56,716 nucleotides of DNA from an uncultured Lachnospira sp. (GCA_910585095.1 CAJUBU010000012.1:1-56716), one strand, 5' to 3'; shown: positions 42,847 through 52,534, counted from the stretch's first letter. Notes: a model not told the origin generated them from the sequence alone. Program-made: numbers and translations.

Positions 42847-44796
42847 ATGAGACATGGTTATATAAGGTTGGCAGCAGCAACGCCTAAGATAAAGGTTGCC
42901 GACTGCAAGTATAATACCAAGCAGATATTAGAACTTGCAAAGAAGGCGTATGATAAAGATGCGAGAGTGCTTGTTTTTCCAGAATTGTGTATAACAGGAT
43001 ATACTTGTAATGATTTGTTTTTGCAAAGCACTTTGATTTCTGGCGCTAAAGAAAGTCTTATAAAAATTGTAAAAGAGACGTCACGTTATAAAGGAATGAT
43101 TTTATTTGTAGGACTTCCGTTAATGTATCGCTGTAAATTGTATAATGTGATTGCAGTGATGTGTGACGGACAGCTTTTAGGTTTTATTCCAAAAAGAAAT
43201 TTGCCCAATTATGGCGAGTTTTACGAAAAGCGATATTTTGTATCTGGTTTTGAAGAATGTGTTGATATTCAAGTGGCAGATTGGAACGTTCCAATGGGAA
43301 TGAATTTGCTGTTTGAATGCAGCAATATGCCTTCTCTTGTCATAGGGGCAGAGGTGTGTGAAGATTTGTGGAGTCCAAAGCCTCCAAGCATTGAACATGC
43401 GCTGCATGGGGCTACGGTTTTAGTCAATTGTTCCGCAAGCAATGAAGTTGTTGGAAAATCGGAGTATCGGTATGATTTAGTAAAAGGACAATCTGCTCGT
43501 CTGATATCGGCTTATGTATATTCAAGTGCTGGTGAAGGGGAGTCAACACAAGATATTGTGTTTAGCGGAAACAATATGATATGTGAAAATGGTTCTGTTT
43601 TGGCATCAGGACAGTTATTTATGAATGCGTGTATCTATGCAGATATTGATTTAGAACGCTTGCAGTCCGAGCGATGCCGAATGAATACGTTTGATATGGA
43701 TGAGCTTGAGCCGGAACGTTCATATACTAGAGTGAAATTTTGTACACAGATAAAAGATTTAAAGTTGATGCGACATTTTGACAAAGCGCCTTTTGTACCT
43801 TCAGATAAGCACAGCAGGGATGAACGGTGTGAGGAGATACTCAATATTCAAACGTATGGATTAAAGAAAAGGCTGGAACATACAGCATGTCAAAGTGCTG
43901 TTGTTGGCATCTCTGGCGGATTGGATTCTACACTTGCTTTGATAGTGACAGTAAGAGCCTTTGACAAATGTAGTATATCAAGAGATAAGATAACTTGTGT
44001 AACAATGCCTTGTTTTGGTACAACAGACCGAACCTATCGCAATGCTGTGACACTTACTAGACAGCTTGGGTGTACATTGAGAGAAATTAATATAAAAGAG
44101 GCAGTCAAACAGCATTTTAAAGATATTGGGCATGATGAAGCCATACATGATACAACCTATGAGAATAGTCAGGCGAGGGAGCGAACACAAGTTCTTATGG
44201 ATATTGCCAATCAGACAGGCGGTATGGTGATAGGAACAGGAGATATGTCCGAGCTTGCCTTAGGCTGGGCAACGTATAATGGAGATCATATGTCCATGTA
44301 TGGCGTCAATGCTTCTGTGCCAAAGACTTTAGTAAGGCATTTAGTCCGATATTATGCGGATTCGAGTAAAGATACATTGTTGACGCAAGCGCTCTATGAT
44401 ATATTAGATACACCAGTGAGTCCGGAACTTTTGCCGCCGCAGGAAGACGGCAATATTGCTCAGAAAACAGAGGATATTGTCGGACCGTATGAACTGCATG
44501 ATTTTTTTATGTATCATATATTGCGGTTTGGAACGTCGATGCAAAAACTTTTTAGGATTGCAAATATAGCGTTTGATAAGGAGTATGATAAAGAGACGAT
44601 ATACAAATGGTTAAAAATATTTGTCCGTCGATTTTTTTTGCAGCAGTTTAAGCGTTCCTGTTTGCCAGATGGACCTAAAGTCGGTTCTGTTGCTTTATCT
44701 CCACGCGGCGATTTAAGGATGCCAAGTGATGCGTCACCTCAGTTGTGGATGCATGAACTGGATTATATAAAAGAAACAAATAATTTGGAGGAATGA
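42847..44796 (+). CDS. nadE: Glutamine-dependent NAD+ synthetase
   Basis: This enzyme makes NAD+ from nicotinate adenine dinucleotide, ATP and glutamine. The 649-residue protein has an N-terminal nitrilase-type glutaminase (residues about 1-270) with catalytic Glu in VLVFPELCITGYTC, Lys in FIPKRNLPNYGEFYEKRYF and Cys in GAEVCEDLW. Ammonia passes to the C-terminal synthetase, where VVGISGGLDSTLALIV is the ATP pyrophosphatase loop, followed by GTGDMSELALGWATYNGDHM. ATG 42847 is used because GGGGA lies 9 bases upstream, while ATG 42841 is too close. Length and layout match the long two-domain form. Three tandem promoter cassettes lie upstream. Confidence 0.95.
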   Translation: MRHGYIRLAAATPKIKVADCKYNTKQILELAKKAYDKDARVLVFPELCITGYTCNDLFLQSTLISGAKESLIKIVKETSRYKGMILFVGLPLMYRCKLYNVIAVMCDGQLLGFIPKRNLPNYGEFYEKRYFVSGFEECVDIQVADWNVPMGMNLLFECSNMPSLVIGAEVCEDLWSPKPPSIEHALHGATVLVNCSASNEVVGKSEYRYDLVKGQSARLISAYVYSSAGEGESTQDIVFSGNNMICENGSVLASGQLFMNACIYADIDLERLQSERCRMNTFDMDELEPERSYTRVKFCTQIKDLKLMRHFDKAPFVPSDKHSRDERCEEILNIQTYGLKKRLEHTACQSAVVGISGGLDSTLALIVTVRAFDKCSISRDKITCVTMPCFGTTDRTYRNAVTLTRQLGCTLREINIKEAVKQHFKDIGHDEAIHDTTYENSQARERTQVLMDIANQTGGMVIGTGDMSELALGWATYNGDHMSMYGVNASVPKTLVRHLVRYYADSSKDTLLTQALYDILDTPVSPELLPPQEDGNIAQKTEDIVGPYELHDFFMYHILRFGTSMQKLFRIANIAFDKEYDKETIYKWLKIFVRRFFLQQFKRSCLPDGPKVGSVALSPRGDLRMPSDASPQLWMHELDYIKETNNLEE

Positions 44797-44800
44797 AAAG

Positions 44801-46003
44801 ATGGCACAGTCTAGCAAGAATACATCAAATGAAAGCAGACAAGAAAAAGTAATGACAAAATATGACCGAAAGGTTGCCAAGCGAAAGGCAGAGAGAGCAC
44901 GGGAGATAAGAAATAAAAAAATTGCTGTTAGCGTTGCATTATTGCTTTGTATAGGGTTGGTTGTTGGTATAGGAACAGCAGTCGGCGTCAATTTATATAA
45001 AATTTATTACAGCTATATTAAGGTTGACGGCAATCCTGTCAGTGAAATAGAATTTGATTTTTATTATAGTTTATATAAAAATAGTATGTTAAATCAAAGT
45101 ATTAGTTCGGATATGACTTATGCACAATATCTTCAGTCTTATATGGGTTATGATATGACAAAGAGTGATAAAAAACAAAAGTATTCCGATGATTATACAT
45201 GGTATGACTATTTTGCCAATAATGGGGTGACTTCATTAAAACAATACAAAACATTGTTAAAGATGGCGGACGAGAGAAATTTTGATTATACAACAGCAGA
45301 GGAAGATTATAATAATTTTATAGACCAGATAAAATCAGAGGCAGAATCTGCTTCTATGTCGTTTAATGCGTATTATGAGGAAGCTTTTGGCAGTCATGCA
45401 AGCAAGAGTAATACAAAAAAATATGTCAATGATTACTTAAAAGCGGTTGCCTTTAGAGACAGTATTGACGGCGAGCTTGCCGCGACAACAGAACAGGTTT
45501 CTGAGTATTATGAGGAACATAAAAACAATTATGATACAGTTTCTTATCGTTATTTGGATATAAAAGCTGCTGACACCGATGATGTATCGGTGCAGGCAGC
45601 AAAAAGTTCGGCTGATAATATGCTTGAAAAAATTACGGATGAACATTCATTTATTGAACTTTGTCCAGGTTATGCTACCGATTCTGCATCCGAATATACA
45701 GATGATGAATCAAAGTCCTTAGTTTCAAACGCAACGTATGCATCTTGTGAGACCGATATAGCAGAGTGGCTTTTTGATGCAAGCAGACAAAATGGTGACA
45801 AGACATTAATTGAGCATAATCATGATGATAGTGTACCAAAATATACAGTATTGTTTTATATAGACCGAACAAATAAGAAAGATGACAGTATAACAGCAAT
45901 TGAAAATACGCTTCTTGAACAGAATTATTCAGAGCTTATAAAGCCATATATGGAAGCAATAACGGTTGACCCAAATGGCAGATATGTGACAATAGAGTCA
46001 TAG
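44801..46003 (+). CDS. Membrane-anchored SurA/PrsA-like foldase
   Basis: The 400-residue protein has a charged cytoplasmic N-terminus (about 1-40), one transmembrane helix (IAVSVALLLCIGLVVGIGTA, about 41-64) and an extracellular part. KVDGNPVSEIEFDFYYSLYK starts a SurA N-terminal-like helical domain; ATTEQVSEYYEEHKNNYDTV leads into a parvulin-like segment (about 245-345) that is poorly conserved and may lack isomerase activity. It probably helps secreted proteins fold. GGAGG lies before ATG 44801, four bases after the nadE stop, so the genes are coupled. Annotation as peptidylprolyl isomerase is likely but the catalytic core is not clear. Confidence 0.72.
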   Translation: MAQSSKNTSNESRQEKVMTKYDRKVAKRKAERAREIRNKKIAVSVALLLCIGLVVGIGTAVGVNLYKIYYSYIKVDGNPVSEIEFDFYYSLYKNSMLNQSISSDMTYAQYLQSYMGYDMTKSDKKQKYSDDYTWYDYFANNGVTSLKQYKTLLKMADERNFDYTTAEEDYNNFIDQIKSEAESASMSFNAYYEEAFGSHASKSNTKKYVNDYLKAVAFRDSIDGELAATTEQVSEYYEEHKNNYDTVSYRYLDIKAADTDDVSVQAAKSSADNMLEKITDEHSFIELCPGYATDSASEYTDDESKSLVSNATYASCETDIAEWLFDASRQNGDKTLIEHNHDDSVPKYTVLFYIDRTNKKDDSITAIENTLLEQNYSELIKPYMEAITVDPNGRYVTIES

Positions 46004-46015
46004 TATTGGTAGAGT

Positions 46016-46723
46016 ATGATGTTAAATGGTATTGATATAACAAAGTACAAATGCTGTATTTTTGACCTTGATGGAACGTTGATAGATTCAACGGGTGTGT
46101 GGCATAAAGTGGATATTGATTTTTTGGAAAAAAGAGGTATTACAATTCCTGATGATTTTGTAGAGGAGATAAAGATACATACGTTTGAGTCTGGGGCAAA
46201 ATATGTAGTGGAGCGTTTTGGACTTCATGAAAATCCAAAAGAAATTATAAGCGAATGGTTTGATATGGCTGTTTCTGCATATGATAATGAAATTAAGTTA
46301 AAAGATGGCGTAAAAGAGCTTCTGCAATTTATAAAACAACAGGGGCTTAAAATTGCTCTTGCAACTTCGTCGGACAGGAAATTGTTTGAAAATTGTTTAA
46401 AAAGAAATGGTATTTATGATTTTTTTGACAGTTTTACGCAGACGAGTGAAGTTGCAAGAGGAAAAAGCTTTCCAGATGTCTATGAGTGCGCCGCATTAAA
46501 ATGCGGCGTAGAAAAAGAAGCTTGTATTGTATTTGAAGATGTACTTGCTGCCGTAAAGGGTGCCAAAAAAGGCGGTTTCTTTACAGTGGCAGTGCAGGAT
46601 AAGGCATCGGTTCAAGATGAGGCAGAAATAAAGAAGACAGCAGACCTATATATAAAAAATTATAGTGAACTACAATTTTTCACATTGACTTCACCATGTT
46701 CGTTATGCGTTGTTGATGTGTAA
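46016..46723 (+). CDS. HAD-superfamily hydrolase (phosphatase/phosphomutase type)
   Basis: In this 235-residue protein the HAD motif I is CCIFDLDGTLIDST with both catalytic Asp residues (about 16-24). A helical cap (subclass I) follows. Motif II is in IALATSS, the motif III Lys in EVARGKSFPDVYECA and motif IV in IVFEDVLAAVKGAKKGG. It dephosphorylates or isomerises a small phosphorylated metabolite; similar proteins include beta-phosphoglucomutase. The true substrate cannot be read from the sequence. It starts 12 bases after the foldase gene; ATG 46016 or 46019 is possible. A hairpin GTCAAAGA/TCTTTGAC (46742-46776) separates it from the hydrogenase operon. Confidence 0.88.
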   Translation: MMLNGIDITKYKCCIFDLDGTLIDSTGVWHKVDIDFLEKRGITIPDDFVEEIKIHTFESGAKYVVERFGLHENPKEIISEWFDMAVSAYDNEIKLKDGVKELLQFIKQQGLKIALATSSDRKLFENCLKRNGIYDFFDSFTQTSEVARGKSFPDVYECAALKCGVEKEACIVFEDVLAAVKGAKKGGFFTVAVQDKASVQDEAEIKKTADLYIKNYSELQFFTLTSPCSLCVVDV

Positions 46724-46741
46724 TTTTTGTGATTTATTAAT

Positions 46742-46776
46742 GTCAAAGATTTAACAATTTGCTGACAGTCTTTGAC
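46742..46776 (+). promoter_or_regulatory. Inverted repeat before the hydrogenase operon
   Basis: GTCAAAGA (46742-46749) and TCTTTGAC (46769-46776) form a perfect inverted repeat 30 bases before the operon start. Without a T run it is a poor terminator. A regulator site or a leader hairpin is more likely. Confidence 0.4.
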
Positions 46777-46805
46777 GATGACACATGACAAGGAGGGAAA
46801 AAGTG

Positions 46806-48713
46806 ATGGTGCCATTTCTAATATGTTTTCCGTTATTTGTTGCTTTGTTGATGTATGTCATTAAAGTGAATAAAATACGGAATATAATTGCCTACATTAG
46901 TGCAGCAGTGGTAATGGTGGCAGTTTTAATCATGTCCGTTCTGTGGGTTATGGACGGCTGCAATGCAATTTTATTGTATTATGAGACTGAAATTGTTGAT
47001 AAGGTGATACTTTCAGTTGAATTGCTATTGATGGTGATTGTAGTATATCTTTGTTTTAAATATAAAAAGTACATAATTAGTTTGCTTACAATTATACCAA
47101 CTTTATTAATAGCATATGTGGAGATATGGGGACCCAAGCGAGATATGATTAATCATATCCGAATTGACTATTTATCAATTCTTATGTGTATTATTATCGG
47201 TATTATCGGCGGATTAATTATTATCTATGCAGTGGGATATATGCACGGATACCATCATCATCATATCGAAATTGAAGATAGAAGAAATTATTTCTTTATG
47301 TTACTCTTTATCTTTTTAGGAGCTATGTTTGGATTTGTATTATCTTCAAGTTTGCTATGGATTGATTTGTTTTGGGAGACGACAAGTATTTGTTCTTTTT
47401 TGCTGATTGGCTATACAAGAACAGACGAGGCAATTCAAAATTCGTTTCGGGCATTGTGGATGAATTTATTGGGCGGCACGGCTCTTGCATTAGGGATTGT
47501 CTATCAGATTTATGAAATGAACAATGACTCTCTGCAATATCTTGTGGGTATGGGTTCATGGGGATTTAGCTCAGCAGTTATCCCTGTTGCACTGATTGCA
47601 TTTGCCGCCCTAACCAAGTCGGCTCAGATGCCATTTTCTAAATGGCTTTTGGGGGCGATGGTTGCGCCTACGCCATCTTCGGCACTTTTGCACAGTGCTA
47701 CAATGGTAAAAGCAGGAATTTACATATTATTTCGTTTAGCTCCTGCAATGACGAATACAGTGACTGGAAATATGATTAGTTTTATTGGTGGCTTTACATT
47801 TTTTGTGGCTTCACTGATAGCGATTGCACAAAGTGACGGCAAAAAGGTTCTGGCATTTTCTACCATATCCAATTTAGGACTGATGGTTGCCTGTGCGGGC
47901 GTAGGTGAATCAGAGACATTATGGGCAGGAATCTTTTTAATGATTTTCCATGCTGTGTCAAAATCATTGCTGTTTCAGGATATTGGTGCGACAGAAAATG
48001 CTATGCACTCAAGAGATATTGAAGATATGCACGGTTTATTATACAGGCTTCCACGATTAGGCGCATTTATGTTTATTGGCATTGCGGGTATGTTTCTTGC
48101 GCCGTTTGGTATGTTGATTTCAAAGTGGTCTGCATTAAAGGCATGTGTTGATGACAATAATATTGTGATGGTTCTTTTGATTGTCTTTGGTAGTGCTACT
48201 ACGATGTTTTACTGGACAAAGTGGATGGCAAAATTAATAAGTGCTACCAACGAGCCTAAAATAAAAGATATTACCAAGAAGAATGAATTGATATCGCTTT
48301 CTATTCATGCCATTCTGATGATTTTATTGTGTATATCATTTCCAATATTGTCAAAAGTTTATGTTGTTCCTTTGTTAAAAGAAATGTATGGTTCTTATGT
48401 TACTGTTCTTTCAATGAGTATGTTATATACGCTTGTTATAATTATATGTTTTATTTTTGCAATTCCAAGTATCACATTTGGTTATACAAGAAAACTGCAT
48501 GAAAATAAAAAATTGGCATATATGAGTGGTATTAATGAAGGTGACAACAGTAGTTTTACTGATGCATTTGGCGAGGCAAAGAAATTACAGATGTCAAACT
48601 GGTATTTTAAAGATTTTATTGGGCAAAGAAAACTGATGATTCCATCAGAAATATTTGCGACCGTGCTTCTTATCGTGATGTTAAGTATTATTTTAGGAGG
48701 TGCATTGTTATGA
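46806..48713 (+). CDS. echA: Ech-type hydrogenase, proton-conducting membrane subunit (NuoL/MrpA-like)
   Basis: EchA-like proteins form the large ion-translocating membrane arm of energy-converting [NiFe] hydrogenases. The 635-residue protein has about 15-16 transmembrane helices. Family landmarks are FWETTSICSFLLIGYTRTDE with the key Glu, ALTKSAQMPFSKWLLGAMVA and PTPSSALLHSATMVKAGIYI with the conserved Lys and His, and NLGLMVACAG. A His cluster YMHGYHHHHIEIEDRR near 150-165 is distinctive. AAGGAGGG lies just upstream; ATG 46806 and GTG 46803 are the likely starts. The stop overlaps the next ATG. Confidence 0.88.
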   Translation: MVPFLICFPLFVALLMYVIKVNKIRNIIAYISAAVVMVAVLIMSVLWVMDGCNAILLYYETEIVDKVILSVELLLMVIVVYLCFKYKKYIISLLTIIPTLLIAYVEIWGPKRDMINHIRIDYLSILMCIIIGIIGGLIIIYAVGYMHGYHHHHIEIEDRRNYFFMLLFIFLGAMFGFVLSSSLLWIDLFWETTSICSFLLIGYTRTDEAIQNSFRALWMNLLGGTALALGIVYQIYEMNNDSLQYLVGMGSWGFSSAVIPVALIAFAALTKSAQMPFSKWLLGAMVAPTPSSALLHSATMVKAGIYILFRLAPAMTNTVTGNMISFIGGFTFFVASLIAIAQSDGKKVLAFSTISNLGLMVACAGVGESETLWAGIFLMIFHAVSKSLLFQDIGATENAMHSRDIEDMHGLLYRLPRLGAFMFIGIAGMFLAPFGMLISKWSALKACVDDNNIVMVLLIVFGSATTMFYWTKWMAKLISATNEPKIKDITKKNELISLSIHAILMILLCISFPILSKVYVVPLLKEMYGSYVTVLSMSMLYTLVIIICFIFAIPSITFGYTRKLHENKKLAYMSGINEGDNSSFTDAFGEAKKLQMSNWYFKDFIGQRKLMIPSEIFATVLLIVMLSIILGGALL

Positions 48714-49573
48714 CAAGAATTATACCCATATTGATTTATCTGGTACTTGCTCCGATTATAGGAGGATTGCTTGATGGAATTGACCGTAAAATTTCAGCGA
48801 GAATGCAGGGTAGAATTGGACCTCCATTGTTACAGCCATTTTATGATGTGAAAAAGTTATTACATAAGCAAAAGATTTCTGTCAATAAATCGCAGTCCTT
48901 TTTAATATTGTGTTTTTGTATTACACAAATTTTTACAGGTTGTCTTTTTTATGCAGGTTCGGATATATTGTTTTGCTTTTTTATTCTCTCTACAGGCGCA
49001 ACCTTTTTGGTATTTGCATCTGCGATAACAAGTTCGCCTTACAGTACAATGGGCGCTTCAAGAGAGCTGTTTCAAATGATGGTATATGAACCAGCCGTTT
49101 TGCTTGCCTGTGTTGGTCTATATCTTGCGACGGGGACTTTTAATGTAAATGAAATGATACAAAAACATGTAAGTGCTGTTTTGTTTTTACCGGGCTTTTT
49201 TGTTGCCTATGTATTTATTCTTACCATTAAGATGAGGAAGTCGCCATTTGATTTTAGTACCTCACATCATCCTCACCAAGAGCTTGTAAAAGGTGTTACA
49301 ACAGAGATGGGGGCAACCAATCTTGCGATATATTCTATTACAGAATGGTATGAAAATGTATTTTTGCTTGGTGTGGTTGGTATCTTTATTGTCAATGAAA
49401 ATCCTTTAAGTTATCTGTTTGCGGTGATTGTTATACTTGCTGTATGTTTTTTGGAGACGCTTATTGACAATACATGCGCCAGGGTCAAATGGAATACGAT
49501 GTTAAAATCGACATGGCTTGTAACATTATTGGCAGCAGGCGTGAATTTAATGGTACTGATGTTAGGTAGATAA
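48710..49573 (+). CDS. echB: Ech-type hydrogenase, NuoH-like membrane subunit
   Basis: The 287-residue polytopic protein (about eight helices) is the NuoH/HycD homologue that links the hydrogenase module to the membrane arm. GIDRKISARMQGRIGPPLLQ near residues 24-43 is the signature of the family, and FYDVKKLLHK follows. A second conserved region is KSPFDFSTSHHPHQELVKGV and EMGATNLAI. AGGAGG stands before ATG 48710, which overlaps the echA stop. The order then continues with the small, linker and large subunits. Confidence 0.9.
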   Translation: MTRIIPILIYLVLAPIIGGLLDGIDRKISARMQGRIGPPLLQPFYDVKKLLHKQKISVNKSQSFLILCFCITQIFTGCLFYAGSDILFCFFILSTGATFLVFASAITSSPYSTMGASRELFQMMVYEPAVLLACVGLYLATGTFNVNEMIQKHVSAVLFLPGFFVAYVFILTIKMRKSPFDFSTSHHPHQELVKGVTTEMGATNLAIYSITEWYENVFLLGVVGIFIVNENPLSYLFAVIVILAVCFLETLIDNTCARVKWNTMLKSTWLVTLLAAGVNLMVLMLGR

Positions 49574-49648
49574 AATACAAGTTTATAAAAAATAAAGTTT
49601 GTTATGAACTTGCTAATAAGGGTTTTTATAAAGTAGAAAGGGTTAATT

Positions 49649-50101
49649 ATGGCAAATGTTAAGAAATCACCATGGCTGTTGCACTATGATGGCTCAAGCT
49701 GTAATGGCTGTGATATAGAAGTTTTGGCCTGCCTTACTCCTGTTTATGATGTGGAACGATTTGGCATTGTAAATACAGGCGACCCTATGCAGGCAGATAT
49801 CTTGTTGATAACAGGAGGCATCAATTATCAGAATCAATCCATTGTAAAGCAGATATATGACCAGATGCCAAGACCAAAAGTAGTGGTTGCAGTAGGGGTT
49901 TGTGCATGTACAGGCGGCGTGTTTAAGGAGTGCTATAATATTTTAGGTGGTGCAGACACCATTATACCAGTGGATATTTATGTACCAGGCTGTGCGGCGA
50001 GACCACAAGCCATTATTGATGGCGTTATCAAGGCTGTTGAGTTGTTTCAGCAACGCTCTGATGAACATGATGCTCTTGAAAAAAGCAAGAAAAAAAAGTA
50101 G
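49649..50101 (+). CDS. echC: Ech-type [NiFe] hydrogenase small subunit (NuoB-like)
   Basis: The 150-residue cytoplasmic protein carries the proximal [4Fe-4S] cluster. Ligands are in GSSCNGCDIEVLACL (two Cys), VGVCACTGGVF and IYVPGCAARPQAI. In the NuoB/EchC family four Cys bind the cluster that passes electrons between the NiFe site and the ferredoxin-like subunit; all are present. Length is normal. AGAAAGGG precedes ATG 49649. A 75-base gap after echB is the second-longest in the operon, after the 104 bases before echF. Confidence 0.93.
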   Translation: MANVKKSPWLLHYDGSSCNGCDIEVLACLTPVYDVERFGIVNTGDPMQADILLITGGINYQNQSIVKQIYDQMPRPKVVVAVGVCACTGGVFKECYNILGGADTIIPVDIYVPGCAARPQAIIDGVIKAVELFQQRSDEHDALEKSKKKK

Positions 50102-50128
50102 CGTAAAACGCTTCAGAATGGAGGAAAA

Positions 50129-50497
50129 ATGTCCGAAGTAATATGTCCAGATAATGTACTGATTGAGATTGAGGCTGATAGGATTCTTGATACCGTTATG
50201 GAGATGAAAAATAAAGGGCTGCGCTTGTCACAGGCGTGTGCTGCCTATGTAAATGATAAATATGAGCTGAGTTATTCGTTTGCCAATGAAGATACATATG
50301 AGTATACAACACTGAGAGTGATAATTGATAAGGAAACGGAAATTTGCAGTATCACAGAATTTTATCCGTATGCTTTTCTCTACGAAAATGAAATGAAAGA
50401 ACTTTTTGGTGTCAATATAAAAATGATAAATTTTGATTATCATAATAAATTGTATCGCATTCAGGCAGAGACGCCATTTTTAAAGAAGGGGGTGTAA
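50129..50497 (+). CDS. echD: Ech-type hydrogenase NuoC-like subunit
   Basis: The 122-residue cytoplasmic protein matches the 30-kDa NuoC/EchD family in its core: TTLRVIIDKETEICSITEFY, PYAFLYENEMKELFGVNIKM (the conserved E-R/K-E-x-x-D/E-L-F-G pattern). It has no cofactor and bridges the small and large subunits. It is shorter than complex I NuoC, as in other Ech enzymes. GGAGG lies before ATG 50129. The large-subunit gene starts 3 bases after its stop. Confidence 0.88.
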   Translation: MSEVICPDNVLIEIEADRILDTVMEMKNKGLRLSQACAAYVNDKYELSYSFANEDTYEYTTLRVIIDKETEICSITEFYPYAFLYENEMKELFGVNIKMINFDYHNKLYRIQAETPFLKKGV

Positions 50498-50500
50498 AGC

Positions 50501-51580
50501 GTGGGAAAGACAAGTATCATTCCATTTGGACCACAACATCCAGTACTTCCAGAGCCAATACATTTAGATTTAGTGATTGAAGATGAAAAAGTCATTGAGG
50601 CAATTCCTTCGATTGGCTTTGTACACAGAGGTTTAGAGAGTTTAGTTGACAAGAAAGATTTTAATGAGATGACGTATGTCGTGGAGAGAACATGCGGAAT
50701 ATGCAGTTTTATGCACGGAATGGGCTATTGTGAGAGTGTTGAGCATATTATGAATATCGAAGTTCCATCAAGAGGTCGATTTTTACGTACCATTTGGTGT
50801 GAGATGTCAAGACTGCACAGCCATTTATTATGGCTTGGTTTGCTTGCGGATGGTTTTGGCTTTGAGAGTCTCTTTTACGAATGTTGGAGAATGAGAGAGA
50901 AAATTCTTGATTTATTTGAGATGACAACAGGTGGAAGATGTATTTTTTCAGTCAATAAAATTGGCGGTGTTCTCAAAGATATTGAAGATGGTATGATAAA
51001 GACGATTCTTCGCGTGTTAAACGATATGGAAAAAGAAATTAATACCATCAAAAATACATTTTTGCTTGACTATACTGTTGAGAGCCGATTAAAAGGAGTT
51101 GGATATTTATCAAAACAGCAAGCGCATGATTTAGGGTGTGCAGGACCGTTTGCAAGAGCAAGCGGCGTTCGTATGGATATGAGAAAGCGCGGTTATGCTG
51201 CTTATGCAGAAATTGACTTTGAGCCTATCACAAGCGATATTGGGGATAGTTATGCTCGTTGTCAATGTCGAATTGAAGAATTGACGCAATCCATTGATAT
51301 TATAAGACAGGCGGCAGCAAAGATGACACAGGGTGAAATTGCTGTTATGGCAAAAGGAAATCCAAAGGGCGAATACTTTATGCGAGTAGAACAGCCAAGA
51401 GGAGAAGCCATTTACTATGTAAAAGCAAATGGAACGAAATTTCTTGATCGTATGAGAGTTCGTACACCGACTTTTGCCAATTTGCCAGGTATGCTGGAAG
51501 CAATTAAAGGGGCGCAGCTTGCTGATGTACCGCTTCTTATATTGACAATTGACCCATGTATTAGCTGTACAGAGCGTTAA
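50501..51580 (+). CDS. echE: Ech-type [NiFe] hydrogenase large subunit (NuoD-like)
   Basis: This 359-residue protein holds the NiFe active site. The N-terminal Cys pair is in ERTCGICSFMHGMGYCES (about 63-80), the C-terminal pair in DPCISCTER. Both pairs are complete, so it is a hydrogenase, not a complex I NuoD. The protein stops directly after CTER, so there is no C-terminal peptide for a maturation protease to remove. GPQHPVLPEPIHL near the start matches the family. Translation starts at GTG 50501 after AAGGGGG. It would make H2 from reduced ferredoxin, or the reverse, coupled to ion transport. Confidence 0.94.
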   Translation: MGKTSIIPFGPQHPVLPEPIHLDLVIEDEKVIEAIPSIGFVHRGLESLVDKKDFNEMTYVVERTCGICSFMHGMGYCESVEHIMNIEVPSRGRFLRTIWCEMSRLHSHLLWLGLLADGFGFESLFYECWRMREKILDLFEMTTGGRCIFSVNKIGGVLKDIEDGMIKTILRVLNDMEKEINTIKNTFLLDYTVESRLKGVGYLSKQQAHDLGCAGPFARASGVRMDMRKRGYAAYAEIDFEPITSDIGDSYARCQCRIEELTQSIDIIRQAAAKMTQGEIAVMAKGNPKGEYFMRVEQPRGEAIYYVKANGTKFLDRMRVRTPTFANLPGMLEAIKGAQLADVPLLILTIDPCISCTER

Positions 51581-51684
51581 TTTTATATAATATGCAAATG
51601 AATTATAAAAATGTTGTTAAGCAATTAAATTGATAGATTCGATTGTGATAGAATCATTAGAATTTTGTAGAATTGGAGAGTTTC

Positions 51685-52092
51685 ATGGCGAAGATAATGA
51701 ATTTTACAGGTACCATGCTTAGGAATCTGTTTTCTAAGCCTGTTACCAAAAACTATCCCGCAGAACCAGCTGTTTACCCAGAGAGAAGCAGAGGGCATGT
51801 TGAGATAGATATAGAAAATTGTATAACGTGTGGGATATGTAAAATGAGTTGTCCTTCAGGGGCAATTCAAGTAGATAAAGCGGCAGGCACATGGACAATT
51901 AACCGATTTGACTGTGTTCAGTGCGGGTATTGTGCTGTGAAATGTCCTAAAAAATGTTTAAGTATTGTTCCAGGTTATCAAGAACCAATGGGACTAAAAA
52001 CAGAAGATGTGTATACAAGGTCAGAACCTTATAAGCCGCCAAAACCAGCAGCAAAACCACCAATAAAAACAGAGACAAAGCAGGAGGGGTAA
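51685..52092 (+). CDS. echF: Ech-type hydrogenase ferredoxin-like subunit
   Basis: The 135-residue protein has two [4Fe-4S] motifs, CITCGICKMSCPSGAI and CVQCGYCAVKCPKKCL, as in EchF/NuoI, and hands electrons between ferredoxin and the small subunit. The C-terminus is a Pro/Lys-rich tail (PPKPAAKPPIKTETKQ) that is unusual. ATG 51685 is preferred, with GGAG 8 bases upstream; a TTG at 51673 is in frame. The 104-base gap after echE contains only AT-rich sequence. hypA follows after 5 bases. Confidence 0.93.
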   Translation: MAKIMNFTGTMLRNLFSKPVTKNYPAEPAVYPERSRGHVEIDIENCITCGICKMSCPSGAIQVDKAAGTWTINRFDCVQCGYCAVKCPKKCLSIVPGYQEPMGLKTEDVYTRSEPYKPPKPAAKPPIKTETKQEG

Positions 52093-52097
52093 TTGTT

Positions 52098-52439
52098 ATG
52101 CACGAATATCATGGTGCTGTAGAAATTATTGAACATGCAGAGGAAGAAGCGAAAGCTTTAGGACATACAAAAGTGACAAAAATCAATCTTGTAATTGGAG
52201 AAAGTTCAGGTTATTCTTTTGAAGCAGTGAAGAAATATTTTGATGAAGTATCGCCAAATACAATGTGTGAAGGTGCCGAAATTACAGTGAGAACAACAAA
52301 AACAATGCTTCGTTGTCCGAATTGTAATGAATTATTTGTCAAGAAGCCGCTTATGTATGAATGTCCACATTGTGGGACTCCTGGCGAGCCAACAGACGCA
52401 GGCAGGGAGATGGCTATTGACAGTATAGAATCGGAATGA
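52098..52439 (+). CDS. hypA: Hydrogenase nickel insertion protein HypA
   Basis: HypA delivers nickel to the hydrogenase large subunit. The 113-residue protein keeps MHE at the N-terminus (His2 binds Ni), followed by YHGAVEIIEHAEEEAKAL. The zinc site is CPNC...CPHC (residues about 73-93). The Zn domain linker (NELFVKKPLMYE) and length are normal. GGAGGGG precedes ATG 52098. It is the last gene of the operon, so maturation of nickel is co-expressed with the enzyme. hypF is 2.9 kb away; hypB, hypC, hypD and hypE are not in this window. Confidence 0.9.
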   Translation: MHEYHGAVEIIEHAEEEAKALGHTKVTKINLVIGESSGYSFEAVKKYFDEVSPNTMCEGAEITVRTTKTMLRCPNCNELFVKKPLMYECPHCGTPGEPTDAGREMAIDSIESE

Positions 52440-52534
52440 GGTTGAATGCTTATGAAAGATTGCTATATAGAGGGAATATACTGTGAAGATTTGAGTATGT
52501 GGTGAAAGACAATGGCAAGAAATGTCTGAAAATA

